A DNA stretch of 64,000 nucleotides from Apium graveolens (Eukaryota; Streptophyta; Magnoliopsida; Apiales; Apiaceae), in the NCBI RefSeq assembly GCF_009905375.1, contig NC_133649.1, positions 230,863,792-230,927,791 on the forward strand, in the 5' to 3' direction. The first letter of the stretch is position 1, and each line of letters opens with the position of its first letter. The position numbers and the translations under genes are program-made. Of the stretch, positions 1 through 12,596 are shown piece by piece. The notes below the pieces were generated by a model. It saw only the letters and a program-made list of their open reading frames with translations. It was not told the DNA's origin and did no database searches.

Positions 1-950
1 CGTTCCTATTCTAAGTTTAGAATAGTTAAATGTTTTATATTTCGTTGTAATTACTCTTATTATGCAAGTTTTTTTCATTATTGTTCCTATAATTCGATTG
101 CTCTCTTGAGCAAATACCCATTCTTTCGGGTTATTTGCGAACCTTGAGTTGGGATGTTTTGAAATCAAAATAATTTGACATCAAAATACTCCACGGGCTG
201 GATAGTGATGTGTGGGATTAAGTGTTCTTAATCCTAAGGACCGGGGCATAACCGGATCTTGAGGTGGGCCGTAGAGCCTGGGTACCCGAATGGATCTATA
301 TAGGGAGATTTTGATCTACACTGTATCCTTACTGACTAGCAGGGTATAAGTGTGAACTAGTGTCCAGTCTAATTTCTTGTTGATCGCCATTAACGGCATT
401 CTCTCTCGAAAGTTTTATGATTCCAAATACCGGACAAAACCCTGATTCAGGAGATGAACTTGGGAATCGCTTGTCATTTTTGGATTTATAATTAAAGGCT
501 GGTAACAGCCAATGTTTATTAGCGCAACTCCTTCAAATAAATAAATTTGTTAAAAATTGCTCAAAGATTTGTCCTGGAATTTCCTTTGATACTAGTGCTT
601 GAAACTCAATTTATATACTTGCTGGGCATTTTTGGCTCACTTTTGCTTTGTAAATTCTTATTTCTTTCAGAAGCAGATAAGGATAGAAGTGAATAGCTTT
701 CGTTAGACAGCAGAAGTTAAAGAAATTGCCGCTGCGAGAGGATGAAGATGTTAGAAAAAAATAAGACAAGGAAATTAGTACAAAGGTATTTAAACTTGTA
801 TTGTAGTTGTGAATTGTAGAATGTTAGATTCTTATTTCATACCATAACCTGTAAACGATACGGATTCAAGGGGTTAATTTAATATTCTTTTATTTTATGT
901 AAAGGTTATTTAGTGACACCAAATCTTGACCCCGGATTTGGGTTGTTACA
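1..950 (+). repeat. Gyp-A 5' LTR, 3' portion
   Basis: This is the R/U5 side of the 5' LTR. Positions 1-104 match 9251-9354 of the 3' LTR with only a few substitutions. The stretch ends in GGTTGTTACA immediately before the primer binding site, and the same kind of ending (CCCCGGAT, then GTTACA) closes the Gyp-D LTR at 43545. No open reading frame of interest lies here. Confidence 0.85.
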
Positions 951-953
951 AGT

Positions 954-965
954 TGGCATCAGAGC
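954..965 (+). other. Gyp-A primer binding site
   Basis: TGGCATCAGAGC lies three bases after the LTR end. It differs by one base from TGGTATCAGAGC, the plant initiator-methionine tRNA 3'-end complement that primes minus-strand synthesis in most plant copia and chromovirus elements. Confidence 0.85.
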
Positions 966-3900
966 TACATGTTATTGGTCACTGAAATAAGAACAGCCGA
1001 GGGTAAGATAGGAGTGATAGGCTATATAATATAGGAAAGAGCTAGGCATGCTCATGTTAAGTTAAGTTGAGTGCGAATTAGGGTTAGCAGATCCGATATG
1101 GAATTAGTAAAATAGGATTGTTGAGGGAAGTGTAAGGCAAATATTGCAACCTATAGATATATTGAGTTCTCAGATCCTAAAGTAATGAGGAATCGACAGA
1201 TCGATGAAGGCTGGGTATGTTACCCTACTTTTTATGTGGTTTTGAAGAAAATACGATTGATTCTTGTGAGAACTTGTGTAAGGGAAGCTAGGTGAGTATT
1301 AGTGCGATTTAACTTAAAATTAGGTATTATGATGAGTTCCACGCCGGAGGCAACCAGTTGATGGAAGTTGATGAAGAACCAACATTGCACATTCTGAAGG
1401 CACCGCCGTTGCGAGAAGATTCTTATCATTTATCGGGAGCTACGCAAGGGAGGATATTTACCTTACTAGATATAGGTAAGACTAGCAAGACGGTGCGTCC
1501 ATATCTATAGACAGAACGTCGAATCGCATGCGTGGTTGCAAGCATAACATCATGGGCGACGACAAGAATGTCAAAGACAGTACTAAATGTCAGCGTTGCG
1601 GTAGAATTGCGAATAAAATGATATACAATGATAAATGAAGTTTCGTCGACTAATAAGTGTGAGCAGAATCCAAGGAGAAGTAGAAGATCTACCAAAATGG
1701 AGAGACCCTTATATGAGCATTCTTTTAATCAGATATTCCATTATCAAATCATAAGAATAGCAAGCAACTTATATAGTAAGGACGACCAAATATTTGATTT
1801 TCAAAATTTTAAAATGAGATTTCGAAAAAGATTTTCTTACTCAACCTTTAGAAGATTTTTGCATAAAATGAGTTTCATAATTTTGTTGTCGAATTACTAC
1901 TTAAGTTCTTGTTATTATAAACATAAAATGACCTAAAAAGAAGAATGGATCTAGACTCAGCATTGTTAGTTCGAAGGACCAAGTAGACCCACCAGCAGGG
2001 AGAAAGTTTAAAGTTTTCCGTGAAAGATGAAAGTAAACTTTGTTTATTAATATCAATAATTGAATCAACATGTTAAAAAATTATTTATCCAATTCATAAA
2101 ATTATTAAAATTTATCAAGATTGGCGATTCGAGCGGTTAGAGGATGATTGAAGGAAATAAAAGACTCTTCCAGAGGATTGGCGAATGATAATATCCTGAT
2201 CAATGAAGTTGAGGCGTTGCGTGATCGATGGCTATTTTACGCGGCTTAGACAAAGTTGGAAGTAATAATTATGAACTTCGTAAAGATGCAGTTATGATTG
2301 AATAATAAAAATACATGATGTGAAGTCATTTCCAGATAGCATTCCGAAGCAATGATGTGACTTGAACTGTGAACCTGTATTCGAATGATCCTGAAGGCAT
2401 ACACAGGTGAAGCGTGGAAGGTGATCAACACTGATATTCTTTCTTTTAATACGATAACATATGTTCTTCTTGATTCTTGAATACGTATGAGTCTCTTCTA
2501 TTGATAAATCATATGAGGCGAACACGAAAGAAAATTTATTGTATTCCTTCTGAATTGTTTCTCTTCTCAAATTATTGATTCCTGATTGAGACAAACAGTG
2601 TTGTGGTATGACGCTTTGTCGAAATGACGAAGAGTCGGGTGGGACGCCACATAATCATGTGCTGTATGCCATATAGTATGAAAGACTAGCCATCTTGCGT
2701 ACAAATATGGTTGTCTCATTCACATCTAAATTCTCACTCATTCTTCTTCCTTCAATTTACTGACTTACAGATTCTCCCAATCATTTGTTGTAATGTAATT
2801 CCTTATCCAGTTTTTCAATCAGAGTCATATTCACAAACTCTCCTCTTGCGTAGAGTCAATTCTTTGACGATTTTAAAATAAATGGAATAGTCGTGTAGCA
2901 GGTAAAACTCAAATGTCAAATGTAGATATGATTGCAAGCCGATAAATAGTGGACATCTGCGAACAAGGAAAAATGGATACATCGATAACGTGGTCGTGGC
3001 AAAGACATCAAGTCAGATAGTTGTTCTTGTTACGAGAATCTTATCAGTACAGTAGATTACGTTAACACGATACACTGCAAATTAGAAGATTTCGACGTGA
3101 AATGAATGATTAGCGAACTGTAACAAATAAAATAGTTATAAAATAAGGAGGTAAGACTGTATGCATCAGACAAAGCGAGCGAGTGTCGGGACGACAATCG
3201 AAGATCAAGGGAATTCTGAACAATGACTCAGACAGGCAACTAATACGTGAAGCATCCCTTCATCGCGAGAAGATATCTATTTGAAGATTCAAGATCGAAG
3301 ACACCTTAATTGCAAATAAATTTTGAACGTGTTCTTCAGGAAATTGTAAAGATCCCTAATTTGAGTAAGTAAGTTATGGTGAATTTAATACCCATAACCA
3401 GACCAATGACAAAAGTTCGATACGGGAACATAAGTGGAGATGGAGCAATGGTAACTCGACTGTGAAACCTTTTAAGAAATAATGATGTGACAATTGAGTT
3501 TCCACCAGATTGCGATAATAATAATGAAAACCATGCATGGTTATTAAAAGATAAACAAATTAATTAATGAAATTGAGTGTTCATCTTCAAAGATAGAGGA
3601 TTGGTGTGATTATTTGAAATATGCGACATAATTCTTAAAGGTAACTATACACAATTAGTAATGGCAGAAAATAAGTTAAAATACTCGCGAAATAAAATTT
3701 TGAGAAATAACGAGATAAATTTTAAGACCACTAATAATATTTTGTAATATTATGAAAGAACTGAGAAAAGCATGACTATGTTAATCATTGTTGGTTTAAG
3801 GCCCTATTCCAATTAAAAGATATATGATATGTTAATAGTACATCTGAATATCAGCATGATGTATCCTGATATATTGAATTGATGAATTTGGTTGATGGAA

Positions 3901-5139
3901 GTGGATAAATATGATTATGGATGCTTTGGTTGATTGATGATGTCGGCTTGAGTCCGACTGGTAGTCGATGATATAGGGGAAGTGCTGCCCAAATTTTCAG
4001 AAATTACCCTACATTTAAGGATAAAGAAGTATATTCTCATTCCCAGTTGTACTCCAAATGATTGCGGTCTCGGGTCTTGGGAAAAGTTGTTATGACCAAA
4101 CTGACTTTATATAATTGGTCTTTAATTCCAGTTAGCTAGTCAACACTTGGTTTAAGTGATCAGTTAAAAGAGTTAATTGATCAACTTTACCAACTAATGG
4201 TTAGTTAAATGGAGATCGATTCCAATTAGATTGAGTCAAGCTCTAACATGATTTTCAGATCCGAAATCAAAGCGATTAGCAATTTGAAGGAAGTAATGGC
4301 ATTAGCAGAAGTTAAAAGTTTAGTAGAATTAACGGGATGTTACTGCAGAATGTGTGAGGTTTTATCTAGATGAATACGCCCTTTTCAATAAATACGAGGA
4401 ACAGAAAGTTATTGGTACATGCTAGTGAGAAGAATAATTTCAAGAACTGAAGGTGTAAGACAAAACAAAGAGATGTTATCATCTGTGATGATGTTCTAGA
4501 AAGGACTTGAATGGTGTTTGAATTGAAGTTCCTGTAAAATAGCGGAAAGCTCGCAAATCCAAGCATCTAATATAAGAAGGAGACTGATGAAGTCCACATG
4601 TGAACTCAGGGAAAAGAGATGTTGATCATTGAGGGAAAGTCAAATCCGCGATCTGTGAAGAGCTAAGCAAGGCTAAGAGAATAGCTACCGATGAATTTCG
4701 ATAATTTCGTTAGTAAGAATTTAAATATTATAAATAAAAGCCTTCATTCCAGTGTTAACTCTAGAAATGACCTATCTAATAATGAACAGATTGGTATTAT
4801 CAAGAAGAAAAAGAAATTCCTTATATTTAAAAGAGATAATAAATAACGAGAATGAAGACCTAATGAAGAAAAGAAGTGGAATCAAAAGGATGATAAAGAA
4901 ATTTTATAAAATAATCCAGGATATATGCAAGTTGTGACCGTCAATTGTGCCAGAACTGATAGGAGAATGAAGTGAAAAGCCGATAATTGAAGATGGGAAT
5001 TTCATTCAAGGAATGCATGTAAACAGGGAAGATTAAACAAAGGTATTAGTGGCGAACGATTAGAGAAGAAGGTTACAATGAATCTCATGTTGGAATTCTT
5101 TAGAATTAAAATGAAGTCCCGGAGGTTCGAACGAATGAT
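966..5139 (+). other. Gyp-A degenerate gag/protease region, no readable gene
   Basis: By position this should hold gag and protease. No zinc knuckle, DSG protease motif or long frame is visible, and every short frame lacks recognisable family motifs. A patch near 3900-4020 looks like a diverged piece of gypsy LTR: the words around GCTGCCC and TTTTC resemble 8668-8690. The region is probably heavily mutated and possibly rearranged gypsy DNA. Confidence 0.5.
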
Positions 5140-5784
5140 TTACCAAGGTTACCTCGAGGAATGAAGTAAAAAAAATTTCTCGTCGGTTACTGCACAGAGT
5201 CGAGCTGGTATCAAAACCCTGTATCGTATATCCCAGTAGGGATAAAGTAACGAGTTAAGGAAGCTTCAGGAGTGTAGAATGAAAGAATAATGAAACAAAA
5301 AGTGTTTCGCGCTAGGCACAAAAGTGATCATGGGAAAAAGAGAATGGAGGTATGAAGTTACGCATTGATTATCAGAAGTTGTAAGTCTGAGGATTAAATG
5401 AACATAGTGTATCAGGAGTATTTGGATAGTGTAATTTTATTTATTGATAACATCCTCGCCCATTCAAGGACTAAGGAAGACCAAGTTAAATGTCTGAAGA
5501 TATGCCTGCGAGGGGTTAAAAAGTAGCAACTGCGTTCTAAGCTTCAAAGGTATGAACTCTGGTCATAGTTGATTATGAACTACGGAAGTATGGTTAATTA
5601 CCAACCAAGCAAGATCCATTTAGAAACAGATGTCTTGAATAGAATAAAAAGAATGAATGTCACTAAGGTTGCTGGGGAGTGGATAAAGGAATTGGAAAAG
5701 TTAGAAATTGAAGAACAGGTTTTGATCCGGCTTCTGGGTTATGCTGATACTTATTTTGTTGTTAGATATCAAAGGTGGTATTAA
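5140..5784 (+). pseudogene. Gyp-A reverse transcriptase/RNase H remnant
   Basis: Three traces of gypsy pol can be read in shifting frames. The linker before RT (DLPRLP) is near 5140. The catalytic RT block near 5430-5460 reads FIDNILAHS where the family has FIDD, so the second catalytic aspartate is Asn. The last part of RNase H near 5570-5660 resembles the usual YHPGK...DALSRK block but is strongly altered. Most of RNase H is missing between them, and stops and frameshifts are frequent. The order and spacing agree with a gypsy pol on the plus strand. It cannot encode an active enzyme. Confidence 0.7.
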
Positions 5785-6598
5785 TATAGATGATTGATGT
5801 TGACTTCAGTATGGAATGTTGTGAGCATCAAAGTTCATATTGATATCTAATTTGATATGACAAAAAAAATGAGTATTCGTACAACGAGTTCGGTTTTGAA
5901 TAAAGTTATGATTCATTCCATTCTAAATTAATATTTCCTTTCAGATAGTAAAAGATTCTCGCTCGATGAATATACTTGATAGTGATTGAAAAGAAATTGA
6001 AGTATACTACAAAGTGGTGAGTTAAATGCAATTGCCAAGATTTTCCTTTAATTTTTAGTTTTTGAATAGATTTAGAGCATTTCGAAGCATCAGACGCCAT
6101 GAACTCAGTGTATTATGCGTAAATGAATGAAAAGTACAGGAGACCAACTAAAGGTTCTCGAATACGATTGAAAACGATCATAGGTCAGGCTAATCGAACA
6201 GGAAGAGACATGGAAAGTAGAATAGAACAACCAATGAAAATGGGAGGCATTCATGACCACGAATTATTAGAATTGGAAAGAATAGAAGGTTAGTATAAAT
6301 TAAGTTAGTCCTATGAGACAATGAGATAGATAGAACGATTGTGAATGAGTTGGTCTTGTTGTCACAAATATAACGAGTTCATAAGACGTTCATATGTGTA
6401 TGACCAGGAAGAGTTATTTAGCTCCATATGTACAGAATAGAGAGTTGAACTAGGTTGCATGAGCAACTGATTGATGTTGATATTGGCAAAAGATTGTTGA
6501 TTAATGGTGAAAATGATGAGTCCTAAGAAATTTAAGTAAGATACTCGAAAAATATCGTAGTTTGTTCCTTAGCATGATTCTGAGGACATAATCCTTTT
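5785..6598 (+). other. Gyp-A 3' internal region, integrase not recognisable
   Basis: The integrase and chromodomain would lie here in an intact element. I see no HHCC or DDE motif. Only the final stretch before the PPT (GAGGACATAATCCTTTTAAG) resembles the end of a Tekay/Del-type pol, and Gyp-C has almost the same words just before its own PPT. Confidence 0.45.
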
Positions 6599-6612
6599 AA
6601 GGGGGGGAAGGA
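6599..6612 (+). other. Gyp-A polypurine tract
   Basis: AAGGGGGGGAAGGA lies directly before the 3' LTR start TGTAACG. It is the expected primer for plus-strand DNA synthesis. Gyp-C has a weaker counterpart (AAGGGGGTAAAT) at the same place. Confidence 0.85.
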
Positions 6613-9354
6613 TGTAACGTCTGAGAAATATTATGTAATTACTTTTATCAATAAATAATTATTATGTGATTTTTATGTGAATTTTGGTAAATTATTTGAT
6701 ACTTGATACTAATATTTGGGTGTTTATTTCTGATAAAATTAGGATATTTTAATCTTTAATTATCTAGAATAAAATATAGATAGTTTTGGTATTTTTCTGG
6801 TAATTTTTGGATTGTTATGTGATTTTATGAGAATTTATAGAATTAATACTGATTATTTTACGTAATTATAAAATTACTTTTTAGAATCAGAAATCGTTCC
6901 ACTTCAACCGTTTTTGCGCTTTTACAACCCAAAACTCTTCTGAAATTTCCATCATATCCTAATCTGATAATTCTGAACACTTTTCGTGTTTTGACTTTTT
7001 CGATCAGGTGCACGGTTTGACCCGTACGAGTCTCGACGTAAAATTTTCGATGCGCTAATCATTTTATAGATCGATAAAAATTCGTAGTCTCAGAAGGAGA
7101 GATATTATTACCTTATTTTCGTGTAAAGTGTTTTATAGGAAGCTTTGTTCTGATAATTATCCAAATCTAGTATTAAAATTGTATCGTTATATACTTACTT
7201 AGCGGCTAAGTAACCTATTTTCCGATCCGATATATAAATATAATTATTAAATTATTAAATAAATAAAATATATGATAGTTCTGTCATCTATGTTTTGTTG
7301 TAATATTAATTGTTTGTGATTTGTTGGATGCGAAGATTAATTTTATAATTAATTATCGAGCTGGATGGAATTTAATTCATTTTTAAAGTAATTTTATTGA
7401 ATATTTATTCTTATAAATGCTAAAATTGTTCTAAAATTATTTTTATTTTTTTATATTTTATTTATTATTTTTAGGAGTTTATAAAATTTAGAAATCAGTA
7501 TTTTATTGAATAATTATCTTTAAATGATTTTCTGATTTCATTTAATTGTAAAATCAGTATTTAAGTCCATAATGCTTCAAAAAACATGAAAAATTTACTG
7601 TATTAACTCTTGAATATTCTAAGAATTTTAAACTTATTTTCGGAATTTTTTGATTAAATTTACCTACGCGTTGATTCGTTGCAATTCAAAAATGGAATAA
7701 AAATTATTAACAATTTATACATTACTAATTTTATGTACTTCGGGATTTTTAAAACTATATCCGTGAGTTTTCGAATTATTTTATCTGCCAAATTCTCGTT
7801 AAATTCTTAAATTCGCGGTGTCCGAAATAAAAATTGTCCCGATAAAGATAGCAAATTAAAAAGGGGCAGGGGTAATTGGGTTTAACCCATTTCTCCTTCT
7901 TTTTAGTCCTATTCCTCCTCCAAATCCCTCAATTAATCTCTCTCAATCCCTCTTTCCCTATTCTCCCTTTTTCCGGTGCTTCCATCTTCTTCTCCCCTGC
8001 TTTTGCTTCTGCCACCGCAGCCTTGTTTTCCTTTCTTTCCCTACGGCCTATTTCCGGTAATGTTGTCGCGCCTCTAGTCCTTTTCCTTTGCTGCTTCTTC
8101 CTTGTTTTCTGGCATGTATATGTATGTATATGTGTGTATACGCGTGTATGCTTGTGTGATCAGTTGAATGTTTGCGATATGGGTTCTGTTGTTTCTTTTG
8201 TTGGTGTTGTGTTACTGTTCCGGCTTGTATCTGTTTCCCTGTTCCGCGCGTTGGACGCGTGTCTGTGTGGTTGAGATTTTTTTAATTAATTATTTTAATG
8301 TTATTTCTGTAGGGAATTCGTTGAGTAAAATTCGTGAAATAAATTATAATTGCGTGCAGAAATTATTTAATCGGTAGAATTCAGCATTGGAAACCCGAAA
8401 TAAAAGGGTACCCGCGAATTTTACAGCCGTCGACGATGAGCCGGGGCGATTCGATGGTGGGAAATGATGATTTTTATTTGAGTCCTACGATTATAAATTA
8501 AATAAATTAGTTCATGGTATTAATTACGAAATGAAAACGAATAACAATAATTAATAATTGAATACATATCGGTGAATTTGGTTGTGAATTGGATGATTGC
8601 GACTGGTTATTGTTGTGATTGACGTCGATTTGATTTCGATGGGTTAGTCCAATAAATAAAGGAAACGCTGCCCGATTTTCGGGAAATTAATTCTGAAAAC
8701 ACTGGGATGTAACCTATAATTATCGGAAAAATCGAAAAATAATATATAATTATATTATACGAAACCTAATTACGTGGGTGACCTGATATTTTGTGAATAA
8801 TCGATTACCCTGCTTTTCAAAATGACGAGTATACGTACTTTTCGAAAATAAACACCGAACCGAGTTTCGAAGATGTGAACCATAATTGCTATGTGTATTT
8901 TAACAATACATATAAGTATGAGTCGGGTTATGAAATCACATGGGTAGAAATGATAGTGATGTTATGTCAAGCTAGACGATTATCTGAACTAGGGTATTTC
9001 AACCCTGTAGGTCTTAGTCGGAAGACCCGGGGATTGACATCAGATTAAGAATGATCTAATGATTAGTGGTCGAGCTCAGCGAGGTTCCAATTGAAGTACC
9101 TGAGTGTTGAGATCGTAGCCAGAATAGGGTAGTGGTTTGATGATAAAGACAAACGTTCAAGGCAATCCAAAAGTCAACCAGTAATAGAGGTTAAAGCTTA
9201 TTGAGGCAAGTATTCCAGAACTTTCTTTTAAAATACTGCATTTATTTCTTCGTTCCTATTCTAAGTTCAGAATAGTTAAATGTTTTATATTTCGTTGCAA
9301 TTACTCTTATTATGCAAGCTCTTTTTATTATTGTTCCTATAATTCGATTGCTCT
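6613..9354 (+). repeat. Gyp-A 3' LTR, interrupted by Cop-B2
   Basis: It starts with TGTAACG after the PPT and contains the match to the window's first 104 bases at its right end. The missing last ~850 bases correspond to 105-950. A pyrimidine-rich stretch (7880-8100) and an alternating TG/TA tract (about 8108-8160) give a misleading 132-codon frame. I read these as the LTR leader region, not a gene. A CGATTTTCGGGAAATT-type near-palindrome near 8675 recurs in diverged form in the Gyp-C LTR near 28950. Confidence 0.85.
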
Positions 9355-9974
9355 TGTTAGGTCACAAACACTGTAGAAGGGGGTTGAATACAGTGTTTAG
9401 CATAATCAAATCGAATATAAGAACTTAAGTAATAGAAAACAGATTTTATTCAACACAATAAACTCTGTTACAATATGGAACTGTCCTCTCTCTGTGATGA
9501 ACAAATTATCACGAGAGCTGCTAGAGTTACAAAGAATAATAACTTCGATAATCGTAACACTTATAGTGTAAACTCTATGCCTGTGTTTATATACTACACA
9601 GTTACAAGATAATCTTCTAATTGATATGTAATATAATTCTGCTTCCTAAAATATATCAACTAGTTATCTTTTCTTCCAAGTATTCTATTCTTCATAGAAT
9701 TCCTTCTTATGCACAATTCTTTCTGTCTTAGTCTCGATCTTCTTTCCTTTCAATCAGCCGCCTGCCTTTTCTGAAAGTCATCTTAAGTCCTGATATTATC
9801 TCTTGATAAATATCTTTTGAACCTTAAGTTCTGATAACTTAAGTTCTGATATCTTAAGTTCTGTCTTCAGTATAAGTGCTGATTTCCAGTTAAGTACTAA
9901 TTTGTCCTGTTATGTAAGATCTGAAAACTAAACACAAATCATATTACACATGACATTATCAAATATATCTAACA
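9355..9974 (-). repeat. Cop-B2 3' LTR (620 bp)
   Basis: On the plus strand it begins TGTTAGGTCAC and ends ATCTAACA, giving TG...CA ends in either orientation. It is closely similar to both Cop-B1 LTRs (598 bp each), but the extra length reflects additional copies of the AAGTTCTGAT word near 9830-9870. The LTR carries the conserved AGAAGGGGGTTGAAT word (9375-9389), which is the reverse complement of the LTR-end motif seen in Cop-E, Cop-F and Cop-G. Confidence 0.93.
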
Positions 9975-9990
9975 ATCTCCCCCAACTTTT
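9975..9990 (-). other. Cop-B2 polypurine tract
   Basis: Read on the minus strand the sequence is AAAAGTTGGGGGAGAT, immediately before the 3' LTR. The same tract, slightly mutated, precedes the Cop-B1 3' LTR. Confidence 0.9.
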
Positions 9991-10264
9991 AAATTAGCAT
10001 AATATACAAGTTCAACAAATATTTGATGATGTTAAAAACATTTAGTACAAATGCATGAGAATTTGACTAGATAACTATAACTTACAGTCCTTTCAGCTTT
10101 ACCATCTTTAACTTTTGATAACAGCTTCAGTTTGTATAAACTTCAGAATTTAAGTAGTTGTAGATCTTTGACTTTGCTGCAACTTTCAATTTCTTCTGAC
10201 CTCTTTGATATCAGGAGTTGTCCTGAGATAGTTCTTCAACAAACATCTCTCTGCATATTCAAGT
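9991..10264 (-). other. Cop-B2 3' untranslated interval between ORF3 and PPT
   Basis: This short interval matches Cop-B1 49069-49258. It contains a few AGTTCTGAT-like words and no coding signal that I can identify. Confidence 0.6.
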
Positions 10265-12333
10265 TCATTGACCAGACTCTAGATTTATCAATTCAGCTGT
10301 ATCTTCTCCAGTTTTAAAAATAGCTGCTCTGAGATAATTTATCTTAGCTTTTCTTATCTCCTGATCTAGTCTACTCAGATATGCCTTGTCAGACTCTAGA
10401 TTTAGCTTTGGTGAATCCTGGTAGGAGTATCTTTGAAAGTTTAACATGAGCAATGTCAGAGGTTTCCTTTTCCTTATCTTCTGATATCAAGCCAACTTGA
10501 GCTACGACAGAGGTTGCTTGCTTCACTGTCATATCAAAACTTACTAAATCTTGACTCTGAACAAGATGGGCCATGTCAGAGGTTGTTTGAAAAATCTTCT
10601 TATGCATCAGAGTAAGATTAGCATATGCTTCATCATCAATTATTTCTTCATCCATGACTGGCATATAAACCTTTACAGGTTCATCAACCTTTTCTTTGCC
10701 CTTGGACCTTGGATCAATTTCCATTTGTGATTTGGCCTTGGTTGCCTCAGAACTTGTTCTTTCCTTTATCACAATACCCTTAGGCTTTGGAAATTTCTTT
10801 TTAACAATAGAAGCTTCAGATTTTGTCTTGACACCTTCTGCTTTGAGTCTAGCTTCTTCTTCCTTTAGACTCTCCAAGTCCATTCCTGGATTTTCTTTAA
10901 GAAATAATTGCTTTGAAATTTCTTCATCAAGTTCTAGATATCCACCAGAACTTATCCTTTTACCAGTATCAAAACTTATTCTTCTCCCAGTATCAGAACT
11001 TGTTCCTTGACTTGTAATTCTAGCTTTACTTGACGAAAGTCCTTTGCCTTGACCTTGACCTCTACCCTTATTAGAGTTTCCCTGATCATCATTTCCATCA
11101 TCCTTTCCTTTCAGTGTCAGAATAGATTTGCATTTGGACTTAATCACTTTCTCCCCCTTTTTGGCATCAGCAGGTAATAGAAGAGAGACAAGCAATTCCA
11201 CTTAGGATTGGATCTCATTGAGTTGACTTTGGTGAGAAGCTTAATTCTTCAGAATATCTTCAATTTGAGCTTTTTGCTTCTCCTGAGTTTTCTCAATGTA
11301 GGCAATTTTGTCAAAAGCTGGCTTGAAAATCTGTTCTTTTCAAGTTTCACATTCATATCTTGCTGGATTAGAGCTTCCTGAATTTTGTTCACCTTGTCAT
11401 GAGTTATTGAGTGTTGACCTTGAAGGTGCCTTGTACTCAATGCAATAACTCTCAGCTGTGCCTTGAAATCATCATTTATCAGCATTTCATCAGCTTTTGC
11501 AAGTTGCTCAGCAAGAATCTTTTTAGAAGGAACAAAACTAACCGAGTTCCATTTTTTGGTCCACTCCTTTCCTCTAGGAGTTTCACTCCAAGGCACTGGT
11601 GCTTCCCCTGTAACAAACTTCTTGACTAAATCAGCTTTATGAACGGTTTGTTGAGGTGCATGTCCTGATGGACCAGCTGCATCAGCATCTAAATTACCAG
11701 CAGCTTCACCAGTAGTTTCTTCATTAGCAGCATCAGAACTTGTAGATCCTGCAGTATCAGCATCCTCTGATAAAATAGCAGTATGTGAGGCTATTGAGGC
11801 TTTAACATTTTCCTCTAAATTCTGATCTGCAGCCAGGTTTTGATCAACATTCAAAAGTGATGTTGTTGGTGGAGTGAGTTGAATTGGTGGAGCTTCCAAG
11901 TACAAAACCTCAGGCACAATCAGGTTATGAATATCAATTTCAGCACTTGTTCCTGGTTCTTCAGTATGTACTGGATCAACTATAGGTGACATAGAAGGTG
12001 TAGGTATTTTAGTTTAAGCAGTTTCATGTTGTGCAGAAGGAAGTAATTCATTAACAACTGGTTTTGTTGAGATCAGAGATTCCTGATCCCCTTCCTAGGT
12101 GCTTCCACTACATCTTCTGAATCTGACTCAACTATGTCCCTATGAGCTCTTTGTTTCTTGAATTTCCTCAAAGGTGGAGACACTGTAGGAGCTTTATCAT
12201 CAGAATTTAATTTTCTAAGCCTTTTGAGGGGCCTAGAACTCCCAGTTACAGTATATTTCGGAGAAGAAACCTTCTCAGCTTCTTCAATAAAAGGTTCTGA
12301 TATTGGAACCTGTTCCTCAGTTGTTTTCTCAAA
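10265..12333 (-). pseudogene. Cop-B2 ORF3 remnant (accessory protein downstream of pol)
   Basis: This is the homologue of Cop-B1 ORF3, in at least two frames, with the longest pieces at 11249-11992 and 10389-11201. Visible features are an acidic low-complexity segment rich in Ala, Asp, Glu and Ser, a PVPWSETPRGKEW block also present in Cop-B1, a helical stretch likely to form a coiled coil (AKADEMLINDDFKAQLRV), and Lys/Glu-rich basic regions with SSDTGRR-type repeats. The N-terminal 350 residues or so, which carry the R(K/R)EWSF motif in Cop-B1, are missing: similarity breaks at 12333. An internal deletion near 10400 also removes part of the C-terminal domain. The function is unknown; position suggests the env-like slot of Sireviruses. 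Confidence 0.75.
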
Positions 12334-12596
12334 TCAACATAATTTAATCAAAACATTCATCACAAAATAAAATTAAAAGTCGATGAAGTAAAGATTAATA
12401 AATTGCAATTCAACATGCACAGTCACATAATTTGAGAAACAAAGAATAAATCTTGTAATATAAAGAAAATTTCATTAGTATATCAGATGATTACATTCGA
12501 TGAAATTTATCAATTACATGCAAAAACTACAAGATAGTCCTATTCTACGATTCCTAACATCAATAGCCTTAGTCCTAGTCTAAGAAGACCTAACGA
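12334..12596 (-). other. Cop-B2 interval between ORF3 remnant and small ORF
   Basis: This is AT-rich DNA. Its right half resembles Cop-B1 53700-53860, the interval downstream of the small ORF there. The left edge at 12334 is the deletion breakpoint that removed the ORF3 N-terminus. I see no gene. Confidence 0.6.

Larger units (their letters stand above)
1..9354 (+). mobile_element. Gyp-A: decayed Ty3/gypsy LTR retrotransposon
   Basis: The left end (1-104) repeats almost exactly at 9251-9354, which pairs the end of a 5' LTR with a 3' LTR. A Met-type primer site follows the first LTR and a purine tract precedes the second. Between them only short reverse transcriptase and RNase H traces survive, in the order RT then RNase H. 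The element is cut on the left by the window edge and on the right by the insertion of Cop-B2 at GCTCT (9350-9354). Adding the two partial LTRs gives an LTR of about 3.59 kb. The LTR end (GACCCCGGAT, then GTTACA) and the PPT context match the other gypsy elements here, so a chromovirus (Tekay/Del-like) assignment is likely but inferred. Confidence 0.85.

Noticed and set aside
7876..8274. 132-codon frame with an N-terminal hydrophobic stretch
   Set aside because: It lies inside the Gyp-A 3' LTR and consists of pyrimidine-rich and TG-repeat DNA; the Phe/Leu/Ser/Val composition follows directly from this. There is no homologue in the other LTRs.
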